From positions 360,345 through 424,344 of the forward strand of contig NZ_SNYV01000017.1 in NCBI RefSeq assembly GCF_004363245.1: a stretch of DNA of 64,000 bases. Direction: 5' to 3'. This stretch comes from Sphingobacterium yanglingense (GTDB lineage: Bacteria > Bacteroidota > Bacteroidia > Sphingobacteriales > Sphingobacteriaceae). This document shows positions 1 through 8,700 of the stretch, one piece after another; positions within the stretch are counted from its first letter, which is position 1; the number at the start of each line of letters is the position of its first letter. Under the pieces are notes generated by a model, which ran no database searches, was not told where the DNA came from, and saw nothing but the letters and a program-made list of their open reading frames with translations. Both the position numbers and the translations under genes were made by a program.

Positions 1-507
1 GTGGAACAGATGACATCCCCGGAAAACTTAGGATATTTAAAATATCTATGGGCTAAACGCCATGAAACTGCCAACTTCTTAATCGACCCATGGTCGGGAG
101 AAGATACCATTACCCCATTAAATGAAATATGTAGCTATATGTTGGTTTTGTCGATTGAGCAGATTTGTCTAGGACTTACAAAACAACTCTTCGATTATAC
201 GCCCTCGTCCACCAATCTACATTATCTCCTAGATCTATGCGATCTTATATGTCCAGAAGTTACTGCTGATTTTCAGAGAGAGCGTCCTCAACAAAGAGCA
301 ATATTCAGTCAGCTCGTAAAAGCTCAGCAAAAGTTTAGACACTCCACTACATATGAAGCTAAAGGGAAGCACTTGGCAGAGCTCTATCAACTCACAAAAT
401 CCTTTATTAGCAAAGCTAATAACTTTGTTGAGGCCTACTTTGAACAATTGACACCATTTGTGGTAGAAGAACAATCTGAAATACCTGAACTCTCATTATC
501 TAACTAA
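1..507 (+). CDS. HEPN-like all-alpha protein, possibly 5'-truncated by the window edge
   Basis: Reads open from base 1 (GTG) to a stop at 505-507, giving 168 residues; the true start may lie outside the window. The protein is predicted to be helical. Residues 43-80 (helix, then D-Y-T-P-S-S-T-N-L-H-Y-L-L) followed by P-E-V and the K-F-R-H-S-T-T-Y stretch near 111-118 resemble HEPN domains that follow or pair with nucleotidyltransferase domains in Bacteroidota. That is recognition by pattern, not by search. The RNase motif of toxin HEPNs (R-x4-6-H) is not clearly present: the nearest arginine-histidine spacing after R113 is ten residues. It is followed 19 bp later by an unknown 401-residue gene on the same strand, probably co-transcribed. 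The function is unknown. An alternative is the C-terminal part of a nucleotidyltransferase-HEPN fusion. Confidence 0.5.
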   Translation: MEQMTSPENLGYLKYLWAKRHETANFLIDPWSGEDTITPLNEICSYMLVLSIEQICLGLTKQLFDYTPSSTNLHYLLDLCDLICPEVTADFQRERPQQRAIFSQLVKAQQKFRHSTTYEAKGKHLAELYQLTKSFISKANNFVEAYFEQLTPFVVEEQSEIPELSLSN

Positions 508-526
508 ACATCTAATAAATTCTATT

Positions 527-1732
527 ATGGTTACTGAATTTAACTATATCCCTTCTCGTGAAGACAACGAATATCTTCACCATTTTTTCTACGAATTAAG
601 AAGGGTCGTCCAGTGTCACGGACATGAACAAATGAAAGACAGACTGTGGTTATTGACAAAGACAATAGTATCTTATCCCTCAGAAGAAATTGACATTGAA
701 TATCAAAAGCAAACAATCAAAATACTAAAAGAACTAATAAGTGGAGCGTGGCATTGTAAAGATGAGATGAGAAAAGAGAAATACAGCCACCCTTCATTTT
801 CTTTAGAGTGGACCGATAACCCCTATGCTCAGCGTAAAACTGACCAAGATCGCGACTACAAAAAAAGAAATATACATTGTCTAAGGGAGCTCGGTAATAT
901 TAAATGGCTAAGTGATCGTGAAATCACCAACTTTACTTTAGCTATAGATCATTTCTTTGATCAACTACACGTCTTGAATTGGTTTGCTCTCCTAGATAAA
1001 TGGGAAGAATATACCACCAAACGCGGATGCATCTTTATTGATGGTTGGGATGACCAACCATTAACGACATACGAAGAATTGGCAAGACTTATTGAAGCCT
1101 CATTTCTGGCTGCCGAATTTCTGTATAGTCATCTCCCAGAGGAGGGAGTTCCTCACAACGAACATCTGTACGATTCAAGTTTTGCTATCACTAAATTAGA
1201 TGCGATTAACACTGATGTATATAACCCTCTAGAACACATCAACGCCATATTTGGATATTACTCAAGCTCTGAACTCCTTTCGAATCTTGATCATTGGCTT
1301 GAATGTGCTATCACAGAAAACAAAATATGGGATGTGGACGAACCTGGAAGGCTAGTTGAATTTCACGACACCATAGTCTGTATATATGAAGCAGGTTGGC
1401 TTTTAACCCAAGGAGACCAAATACCTAAAACTTGGTTGGACCCCAATCGCTTTAAAGGTTATGCCGCACCAAAAGAAAACCTTAATCTACAAGGGAAGCT
1501 TTTACTACAACCAAAACAACGCGCCAACAGCGCTCGTACTTTATCTATATTATATAGAAGAACGGGACTTGATCTAACAAAAGACCACCTAGCAGAGGCA
1601 CTTTCGTATGCTCTTCAAAAGAAATCTAGCCCTTATAACAAATATAGTCAAGTGAGAATAGTAATAAAAAAAGTTATCGAGATATTAGACATGATTAATA
1701 GAAACGTATGCCAAAAATACGGCTCCCAATAA
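527..1732 (+). CDS. Unknown 401-residue protein paired with the HEPN-like gene
   Basis: ATG start 19 bp after the preceding stop, so the two genes probably share a transcript. No family is recognised. The protein is charged, rich in Trp, Tyr and His, and looks alpha-helical. It has no signal peptide and no membrane segment, so it is probably cytoplasmic. The N-terminal third (1-130) is very polar with many Glu/Lys/Asp. A central part (about 180-290) contains hydrophobic helices, and the C-terminal part (about 320-395) is basic with the R-R-T-G-L-D-L-T-K-D-H-L segment. No ATP-binding, nuclease or DNA-binding motif could be seen. Pairing with a HEPN-like protein raises a toxin-antitoxin or RNA-related role, but nothing in the sequence proves this. 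Confidence 0.5.
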   Translation: MVTEFNYIPSREDNEYLHHFFYELRRVVQCHGHEQMKDRLWLLTKTIVSYPSEEIDIEYQKQTIKILKELISGAWHCKDEMRKEKYSHPSFSLEWTDNPYAQRKTDQDRDYKKRNIHCLRELGNIKWLSDREITNFTLAIDHFFDQLHVLNWFALLDKWEEYTTKRGCIFIDGWDDQPLTTYEELARLIEASFLAAEFLYSHLPEEGVPHNEHLYDSSFAITKLDAINTDVYNPLEHINAIFGYYSSSELLSNLDHWLECAITENKIWDVDEPGRLVEFHDTIVCIYEAGWLLTQGDQIPKTWLDPNRFKGYAAPKENLNLQGKLLLQPKQRANSARTLSILYRRTGLDLTKDHLAEALSYALQKKSSPYNKYSQVRIVIKKVIEILDMINRNVCQKYGSQ

Positions 1733-1775
1733 TTGAACAGACCAACGAGTTAGGTCTTAGCACGTCACGTCATAT

Positions 1776-1856
1776 CGACCGAAGTGGAGATATCTAGCAC
1801 CATAGTATAGTTTTTAGATGTCTCCACAAGGTCGACTACCTGTCCCGACTTCGGGA
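1776..1856. repeat. REP-like palindromic element with a second small hairpin
   Basis: Bases 1776-1796 (CGACCGAAGTGGAGATATCTA) pair imperfectly with 1815-1834 (TAGATGTCTCCACAAGGTCG), giving a stem of about 20 bp around an 18-base loop. Immediately after it, 1843-1856 (TCCCGACTTCGGGA) is a perfect 6-bp inverted repeat. The arm containing GACCGAAGTGGAG is of a kind seen dispersed in Bacteroidota genomes; that is from memory, not from a search. The element sits between a plus-strand gene ending at 1732 and a minus-strand gene ending at 1932, so it could also act as a terminator for convergent transcription. Confidence 0.55.
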
Positions 1857-1931
1857 TGAACGTATGCGTGCTATTTCCCTTCCAACCCTTTTATCATATT
1901 CCAAGTTGGATAGCGCAGGCTTTTAGTAACA

Positions 1932-2711
1932 CTACACCCATTCCGTTCCTCCTTCTGGAGTAGGTTTCTGCACATGTGTTGATTCCCGAACCACATCCTT
2001 CATTAACTTCCCATCACGTATCCGAAAGACTTCCAGTATATCAGCTGCCATAAAAGCCTGACTGTTGGACAAATAATCGTCTTTACCGTCGGCATGCCAT
2101 AGGCGACAACGAACCACTCCTGTAACAATAATCAGGCAATTGTCCCAATCCGAAGTCGGGAACATTGTTTCTTTTGCTGGAGGCTCTTTGCCAGGGAAGA
2201 CCTGAAGTTCCCCAGAGTAAATAAAATCAATTTCATCCTCCAACTCAAAGGGCACTTTCAGCGCATGATAACGAATGCACAGCGAACTTATCCGCTTATC
2301 AAGGCTTGAAAAACTCCACAACTTGTCGTCTATAATTTTCAGTAAAACAGCCCCCTGCCCCTCATCATACAGGATTTCCGTTTGCCAAGGCACTAGCCCG
2401 GAGAAAGTTCGTTTCTTATTCCAACGGAAGCCTTTTAAAGCTGAGCTATTACCATAACCTATACGCAGCTGTCCTAGCTCATGCTCCTCATCCAACCTAA
2501 CGAGCTCGCCCACCTTCTTCGCAAAACGATTAAAAACAGGGCGTCCGGCCATCTCGGGCCAGATTTTTTTCCCATGCTGGTATATCTTAGAACTCATCTG
2601 ACTAGTATATGTAAAATCCACGTTTACAAGCTTACTATTTTCACTAAGGTTATACTGAGCACCGCGCTTGCGCAGCTTTTGGGAAATAATTTCTTTGATA
2701 ATCTCGTCCAT
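1932..2711 (-). CDS. Unknown 259-residue cytoplasmic protein
   Basis: ATG at 2711, stop at 1932. I do not recognise the family. There is no signal peptide or membrane helix. The N-terminal 45 residues are basic and helical (M-D-E-I-I-K-E-I-I-S-Q-K-L-R-K). The middle (90-190) looks like mixed beta strands with several Trp residues. The C-terminal segment V-F-R-I-R-D-G-K-L-M-K-D loosely resembles the last strands of SnoaL-like/NTF2-fold proteins, but this is too weak for assignment. It is convergent with the unknown pair at 1-1732 and separated from the gene upstream by the 10/11-bp repeat array, so it is probably transcribed alone. Confidence 0.5.
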   Translation of the reverse strand: MDEIIKEIISQKLRKRGAQYNLSENSKLVNVDFTYTSQMSSKIYQHGKKIWPEMAGRPVFNRFAKKVGELVRLDEEHELGQLRIGYGNSSALKGFRWNKKRTFSGLVPWQTEILYDEGQGAVLLKIIDDKLWSFSSLDKRISSLCIRYHALKVPFELEDEIDFIYSGELQVFPGKEPPAKETMFPTSDWDNCLIIVTGVVRCRLWHADGKDDYLSNSQAFMAADILEVFRIRDGKLMKDVVRESTHVQKPTPEGGTEWV

Positions 2712-2797
2712 AACAGAGGCAATTGGTTAAAAACTATAACAGACTTAGAACCTACAAGTTAACAAAAATCAAACAACAGAACAAACACCACACACAA

Positions 2798-3058
2798 AGT
2801 CCGCTCAAGTCCCCTTAAGTCTGCTCAAGTCCCCTCAACTCCGCTATAGCTTCGACGACCCTTCGATACTTCTTCGTACTTCCCCCGGGACTCCTTCGGT
2901 ACAGCTTCGGCCAACAGTCGCCTCTTCTTTGGTTATTCCTTGACTCAAAGGCAAACAACAGCCAAACAACGATCGAACAACAACCAACGATGCCCCGGAC
3001 CTATCTCGAACCTCTCTCCTAGCATTCTCGAAGCGCCATGCAAGAACTGTCGAAGGGG
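2798..3058. repeat. Degenerate 10/11-bp tandem array, non-coding
   Basis: This fills most of the 425-bp stretch without genes (2712-3136). It opens with four 10-bp units starting A-G-T-C (2798, 2808, 2818, 2828). After a 12-base junction (2838-2849) there are nineteen consecutive 11-bp units from 2850 to 3058 with no indels. Examples are CTTCGACGACC (2850), CTTCGATACTT (2861), CTTCGGTACAG (2894), AGCCAAACAAC (2960), GATCGAACAAC (2971), TCTCGAACCTC (3004) and TCTCGAAGCGC (3026). The triplet TCG occupies the same phase in ten of nineteen units, with CCG, TTG or CCA in most others. An open frame on the minus strand (2844-3077) is a by-product of the repeat. Bases 2712-2797 hold nothing else recognisable. 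Confidence 0.75.
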
Positions 3059-3085
3059 ATAACATAAACCAGTACATAAAAAAAT

Positions 3086-3111
3086 GCCTTAGATAATACT
3101 TTATCTAAGGC
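3086..3111 (-). terminator. Intrinsic terminator of locus A
   Basis: A perfect 11-bp stem GCCTTAGATAA / TTATCTAAGGC with a 4-base loop. On the minus strand it is followed by a run of seven T. It lies 25 bp after the stop of the TlpA-like gene, so it ends the locus A transcript. Confidence 0.85.
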
Positions 3112-3136
3112 TCATTCTTATAGAGACATCGCTATA

Positions 3137-4324
3137 TCAATAACCGTAAATGTCTAACAATGCAACATCCAGCTTGCAACCGCGCATATTGAAATCAACA
3201 ATACGTCCTTCCGGATCCAATAATATGGCAAAAGGAATGCCTTGTATATTATATGCTTTTGTGATCTCACCGTTAAAACCATTTGGATCATTGAGCTGTG
3301 TCCAAGTCATTTTCTCCTCCTCCATCGCTTTTCGCCATTGAGCGTCTTTCTCATCAATCGATATACTTATGATCTTAAAACCTGCATCTTTATACTTTTC
3401 ATTGATCTTTACCAGGTGTGGTATTTCGCCACGACAAGGCCCGCACCAAGAAGCCCAAAACTCTAACATGCAATATTCACCTTTAGGAACCAACGAAGAT
3501 ATTTTCATTTTATTCCCTTCGGGAGTTAATAATTCAAAATCCTGGTATTTAGTATGGAGAGCTGTCTTTTTCGCTTTTTCGGATAGCTCTATAAAATTGG
3601 TATACCGATCGGTGCCGTCCCAACCTTTTTTTACAATCTGCTGAAGATCTGAAATTTGATCAACGGTCAGCTCTACAAACATACCCAAGAAATTCATACG
3701 AGCCTGATCGTAGGCTACCACGGAATTTGGATTGGCACGAATAAACGCTAATGTAGCTGCTTTAATCTTCTGCTCTACAGGTTGCATAGCTTTGGTAAGG
3801 CGAATACCCTCTTCGGTATTAAAAACACCATCCATAGTCGGAAGGTGGTATTTCTCCATATAATCTTTATACAGAGCTGCCATTTGCGCCCGTTCTTCTT
3901 TTAGCGACTCTTTAAAAGCGGTATACTCGTCTTCTGTTTTAGAACCTGTCACGGTAGCGGCTTTCTTCTTCGGATTGTGGTAATAGGTACTCATGCTATC
4001 GATATGAGCCTCTATCGTAATCGGTGAGTTCTCTAAGTAAAAATGGGTACTTGTCCAGTTTTTTTCATAAGACGTCTTACCTTTTAATGTACGGTCAATG
4101 ATAATACGGTAATACATAGGTGAAGGGACAGATCCTACAAATTTGAATGTTCCGTTTTTTATAACGGCACTATCAACCTTTACATCTTCAGCGTAATCAT
4201 TCTTATAGAGATAGACTTTATTACCTTCTACCTCTCCAGCAATATTTCCGGTGATGGTATATTTTTCTTGCGCATAGCTCCCCATGCTCAATAGCAATAA
4301 TGCTACTGTGAATAATCTGTTCAT
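3137..4324 (-). CDS. Periplasmic TlpA-family thioredoxin-like protein with N-terminal DUF4369-type domain (locus A)
   Basis: The 395-residue protein starts with signal peptide M-N-R-L-F-T-V-A-L-L-L-L-S-M-G-S-Y-A-Q (cleavage near 18). Residues 22-120 resemble the DUF4369 domain (T-I-T-G-N-I, then K-V-Y-L-Y-K) common at the N-terminus of Bacteroidota TlpA proteins. A helical linker follows to about 255. The thioredoxin fold covers about 260-395, with W-C-G-P-C at 293-297 (Cys294 and Cys297) and the cis-Pro loop in G-I-P-F-A-I-L-L-D. The family reduces disulfides in the periplasm or outer envelope; its partner here is unknown. It is the last gene of locus A, 97 bp after the SusD gene, and is followed by a strong terminator. 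Confidence 0.88.
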   Translation of the reverse strand: MNRLFTVALLLLSMGSYAQEKYTITGNIAGEVEGNKVYLYKNDYAEDVKVDSAVIKNGTFKFVGSVPSPMYYRIIIDRTLKGKTSYEKNWTSTHFYLENSPITIEAHIDSMSTYYHNPKKKAATVTGSKTEDEYTAFKESLKEERAQMAALYKDYMEKYHLPTMDGVFNTEEGIRLTKAMQPVEQKIKAATLAFIRANPNSVVAYDQARMNFLGMFVELTVDQISDLQQIVKKGWDGTDRYTNFIELSEKAKKTALHTKYQDFELLTPEGNKMKISSLVPKGEYCMLEFWASWCGPCRGEIPHLVKINEKYKDAGFKIISISIDEKDAQWRKAMEEEKMTWTQLNDPNGFNGEITKAYNIQGIPFAILLDPEGRIVDFNMRGCKLDVALLDIYGY

Positions 4325-4421
4325 ATGTTTTATTTTATAGTTATATAAGTTAAGGAGGTTAAAAAGTTATGAAGGCCTCTCTCTTAACGATTATAACCTT
4401 TATCAGCATTATGACTTAACT

Positions 4422-5738
4422 TTAAAAATTCTTCGGCATTCCTGGGTTAAACATCAAAACCCTAGAAGGTATCTCAAAGGTATAAGTATAGGTCGCAGGA
4501 TCAATACTCAAGAGATCTTCATGATTTATCGATTGCCGTCTTGCAGGCGTACCTAATCCCAATTTAGCCAAGCGTTTCATATCCATCCAACGGGTAGAAC
4601 CAAATGCCAGTTCTCTTCTCCGTTCACTAAGCACCCAGTTCAAAACCTCTGCTTTATTGGCCGACACAAGCGGCTGATAGGCCGAGCTTTCGATACGCAG
4701 TACTCGAAGTTCATTCAGGATCTTCAGTGCGCCATCCAAATCATTTGCATGCGCCAACGCCTCGGCCTGAGTAAGCATCAATTCGGAAAAACGTATACCA
4801 TATACGCCCCAATAATTTTCAAGACGCATATACAGACCATTATAAAAATAGCCAAACACATCCATCCTTAAATCATCCGCGGCAAACATATTAACAAGGT
4901 CATTGGAATAATGTAGGTCAAATATTAACGCATGGTATGTTGTTGTTCTCAACCAAAGAAGTTCTGTATTTTTATCTTGCATAGGGTAAGTATACTCGTT
5001 GTAATCTATGATTTCATGTGGTTCTTTCATAGCTAGGTCTGCATATTTCTTGGCTTCTGCAAAACTCCCCATATAAAGGTATACCCTAGAGAGTATCGCC
5101 TGAACTACCGCTTTATTAAAACGTGTCTTATTCAAACGATTAGTGCTCAAATATCCTTCTGCGTCTTTTAAGTCTGCTAGGATATGATCCATCGTCTCTT
5201 GTAGCGTTGTCCGCGGTGGTGTCGCCGTGGTCACATCGGTATAGGTCACCCAAGGAATACCAGGAAGATTAGCTGCCGTCGCTGGGTCATAGGCTTTGGT
5301 GAAAGCTGTCACTAAGACAAAATGTGCATTAGCTCGTTCAGCCAAAGCTTCTCCCAGCAATTGTTTCTTTTTTTCCTCACTGGCATCGGTAACAGCAGCA
5401 ATATTGTTGATAATAATATTGGTGTTATAGATCTGGCGGTATAATGGTCCCCAGATAGCGGGTGTTCCATCATTGTCGACATCAATGGTCTCTCTCCAAA
5501 AATAGGCATTGGCCAATGGATCGGGAGCCACTAATGTATGAGGGGCGTATAAATCGTCACTGGCATAAGCCAAATGATCAGGATAGCAATTGGTATTGAT
5601 TTCCGCATTAAGTATAGCATTGAACTCCTCAAAACGCTTTGGTATCACGATACCTTTGGGTTCAACATCTAGGTATTTATCGCAGGAAGAGAACACGCTT
5701 ACTGCAACAATTAATCCGATTATATATTTAAAGTTCAT
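4422..5738 (-). CDS. RagB/SusD-family nutrient-binding outer-membrane lipoprotein (locus A)
   Basis: 438 residues. The signal ends in a lipobox with Cys19 (V-F-S-S-C-D-K-Y-L-D-V), typical of SusD. The N-terminal SusD-like region (about 20-200) and the C-terminal RagB/SusD region (about 250-438) have the expected helical repeats. The hallmark ending is present: R-R-R-E-L-A-F-G-S-T-R-W-M-D-M-K-R-L, then a short C-terminal tail with F-N-P-G-M-P-K-N-F. SusD caps the SusC barrel on the cell surface and binds the substrate. It lies 11 bp downstream of its SusC gene, so the two are translated from one transcript. The substrate cannot be told from sequence. Confidence 0.93.
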   Translation of the reverse strand: MNFKYIIGLIVAVSVFSSCDKYLDVEPKGIVIPKRFEEFNAILNAEINTNCYPDHLAYASDDLYAPHTLVAPDPLANAYFWRETIDVDNDGTPAIWGPLYRQIYNTNIIINNIAAVTDASEEKKKQLLGEALAERANAHFVLVTAFTKAYDPATAANLPGIPWVTYTDVTTATPPRTTLQETMDHILADLKDAEGYLSTNRLNKTRFNKAVVQAILSRVYLYMGSFAEAKKYADLAMKEPHEIIDYNEYTYPMQDKNTELLWLRTTTYHALIFDLHYSNDLVNMFAADDLRMDVFGYFYNGLYMRLENYWGVYGIRFSELMLTQAEALAHANDLDGALKILNELRVLRIESSAYQPLVSANKAEVLNWVLSERRRELAFGSTRWMDMKRLAKLGLGTPARRQSINHEDLLSIDPATYTYTFEIPSRVLMFNPGMPKNF

Positions 5739-5749
5739 GTGTTGGTCTA

Positions 5750-8700
5750 TTAGAAGTTAGTGTATAAAGAAATACTGTACATCGCTTGCCTTGGTAACGA
5801 ACGCTTACCTGTAGCACGATCAATCGCATCAGGATCTATACCATTATCACTAAAGGCATACTTGAGCGGATTCTGAACCTGAAAACGAAGCATGGTATTG
5901 GACAACTTAAATCTATTAGAGAAATCTTCTTTCAAGCGGTAGGTCAAGACAATATCTCGTAACCGTATGAAATCAGCTTTTTTAACAAATTTATTAGCAT
6001 AGGTATAACCTGTCTTGGCATACGTGTTAAAATAATTTGGCTTCCCTATTTCAGCAAATCCGGGTATATCTGTTGTTGCTTCGTCGCCTGTTTTTTTCCA
6101 ATAGTTCAATCCCTCTTCCATAAACGACCTATTCGTCACATTAGGATCTGGTGCCTGCGTGCGCATTACATGTCCGCCATAATACATCAACAGGAAAGAC
6201 AAATCAAACTGTCCCAAGCTAAACTGATTGTTCAGTCCCATGACATACTTAGGTGTAGTAGTCCCCATATACAACATATCATCGATAGTAATCTCACTAT
6301 TGCTCCCTCCCCCTGATGTACTGACCATGCGACGTTTTCCCTTTTTATCAATAATTTCGGGCTGTCCTTTTTCATTGAGTCCCGCATAATTGTATGCATA
6401 CAATGCACCAATAGGTCGGTCAGCAACGTATTGCACCTGCGAAATCAGTGGCAGCATAGCAGCGTCGCCTGTCGGCTGCGCGGTAAGTACTTCCTTTACT
6501 TTATTGAAATTGAAGGACCCCGTAAGCTGTGTTTTCCAAGAGAAGCTAGCGTGTTGGATATTTGTAGATGTCACTTGCATCTCAAAACCATTATTCACAA
6601 TGGTAGCCGTGTTGGCACTGTAGGAATTAAAGCCTGAAGTTGGATCCGAGCTCAGTAGACCAATGACATCTGAGGATTTTTTATGATAATAATCCAAGCT
6701 ACCGGATACACGGTAGTTCCAAAGTGCAAAATCCAAACCAACATTAGACGTTGCAGTGCGCTCCCAACGCATAGAGCTATTCTCCGGAGACAAGACATCA
6801 TAATACTTGACAGAAGGAGAATACGTAAAGTTCAAATCCGAACTAAGTATCATGTATTTACCATTTGCCGAAGTAGGCGTATTTCCATTCACCCCATAGG
6901 CAGCACGGATTTTCAATAAGGAAACCCAATTAAAATCCTTCATGAACTCTTCTTGATGCATACTCCAATTGGCTCCTATAGAGTAGAACGGTTTATATCT
7001 ATACTTCGGATCGGTTCCAAATAGATTGGACTGATCGGTTCGGATGCTTCCGGTCAAAGCATATCTATTTTTGTACAGATAGGTTCCGTCTGCATAAAAG
7101 GACACAAAACGTCTGTCGTCGTAGTTTTCACCGAAATATTTTCTGTAATCAATAAAGGGAACCCCAGTATTAGGCAGCGTATTTCCAAAAGCTAGTGGAC
7201 CTGTTGCTGCTAACCCAACAAAATCTATTGGTGTATATATGAGTGTCTGCCCATCGTAGCCAAATACCGAAGTCAAATAATTACTATTTTCAATCCGGCG
7301 CATCTCAGAACCAAACACTCCCGACAATTGGTGATCTCTTGATATGCTAGCATAATCAACATTAAACTGCCCCCTTACGGTGTAACTTTTCATCGACTCA
7401 TTATCCCGAGACAAAAGGTCTCCCTTGGGAAGCTTGCTGAACACAGCTTGCCCCGTAGCCGGATCCTTTGATGCATTATAGTTCATGATTCGACGCATAT
7501 CGATAAAATCCTCTTGTTTAAGAGTACTAATAAGATTACGCTGATCCTCATAAGCGCCACCAAGGTCAAAGTTTAACCAAGAAGTAATCTTTGTATTCAA
7601 CCTCGCTTGGAAACGAACAGATGAAGTAGTTTGACCTATGTTTGCTCTAAAAACATCCGCATAGGGATAATACAACTGATCATAGAGTCCTTTTTCTATA
7701 TTCAAATCATTATTACTCGGCATGATACTCGAAAATCTACTAGTTCCACTACCGTAAGCATCTACTCCCCATACCACTGGAAGTGCATTTCCATGGTCGT
7801 CGATTAGTCTTTCGTAGGATTGGAAATCATTGACCCCAACTCTACGATAAGGATTGTTGTTTTTCCCATTGCGATAGATGCCCTTGAAGTCCAAATGCAT
7901 CAATCTGTTGAGCTGATGGGTAGAAGCAAAATTGAGTAGAATCCGTTTATTGTCTGTCGCCACATAATCTCCTCGCTCAGTCAAATAATTCCCCCCTAGC
8001 AGATAGGTATTCTTTTCGGAACCACCACTCAAGTCAAAATCCACTTGATTCGTCAAGGCATTCCTGTAGAACAGCTTTCTATATTCTTCCAGATTATCAT
8101 AACTTCCTATTGTAGCCACCCGCTCATCCAACTCCGCCTGTGTAATCTTGCCTTCTTTAAAGTCAAAAACAGCGTCATGTACTGGTGTTGATGCCATTAA
8201 TTTGCCAGTATAATTTGCTCTTACCCCGCCCACATCAGCCAATAGGTTGTCCTTTAAAATCGAAGTTAATGCAGAAGCGCTCGCATAGTTCATGTGATCG
8301 AAATTGGGACGTGGCTGTATTGCAGTCGTAGCACGCAGGTTAAATTTAGTCCCTCCCGTTTTTCCTCTTTTGGTCTCGATGACAATAACCCCATTTGATG
8401 CTCGAGATCCATAAATCGAAGCTGCTGCTGCATCTTTCAATACGTTGACGGAGACAATATCATTGGGGTTGATGCTCTGTATATCTATTTCTGTTGGGAA
8501 CCCATCCAACACGATCAATGGCTTGCGCACGGCATCAAATGTAGACACTCCACGGATGGAAAGATCGTTGGACTGTGGGTTGTATACTAGCCCCGCAAGC
8601 TTACCTTCTAGGTTTTCTAAAAAATTGCCTGATACAGCGACACGCTGATCGTAGTCTTTTTGATTGATATTAGCGACAGCTCCAGTCAACTGTGCATCGG

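Noticed and set aside
2844..3077. A 77-codon open frame on the minus strand over the 11-bp array
   Set aside because: It is the by-product of an 11-bp repeat (33 bp gives eleven codons in phase); composition rich in Arg, Ser and Val with no domain and no promoter box. Treated as non-coding.
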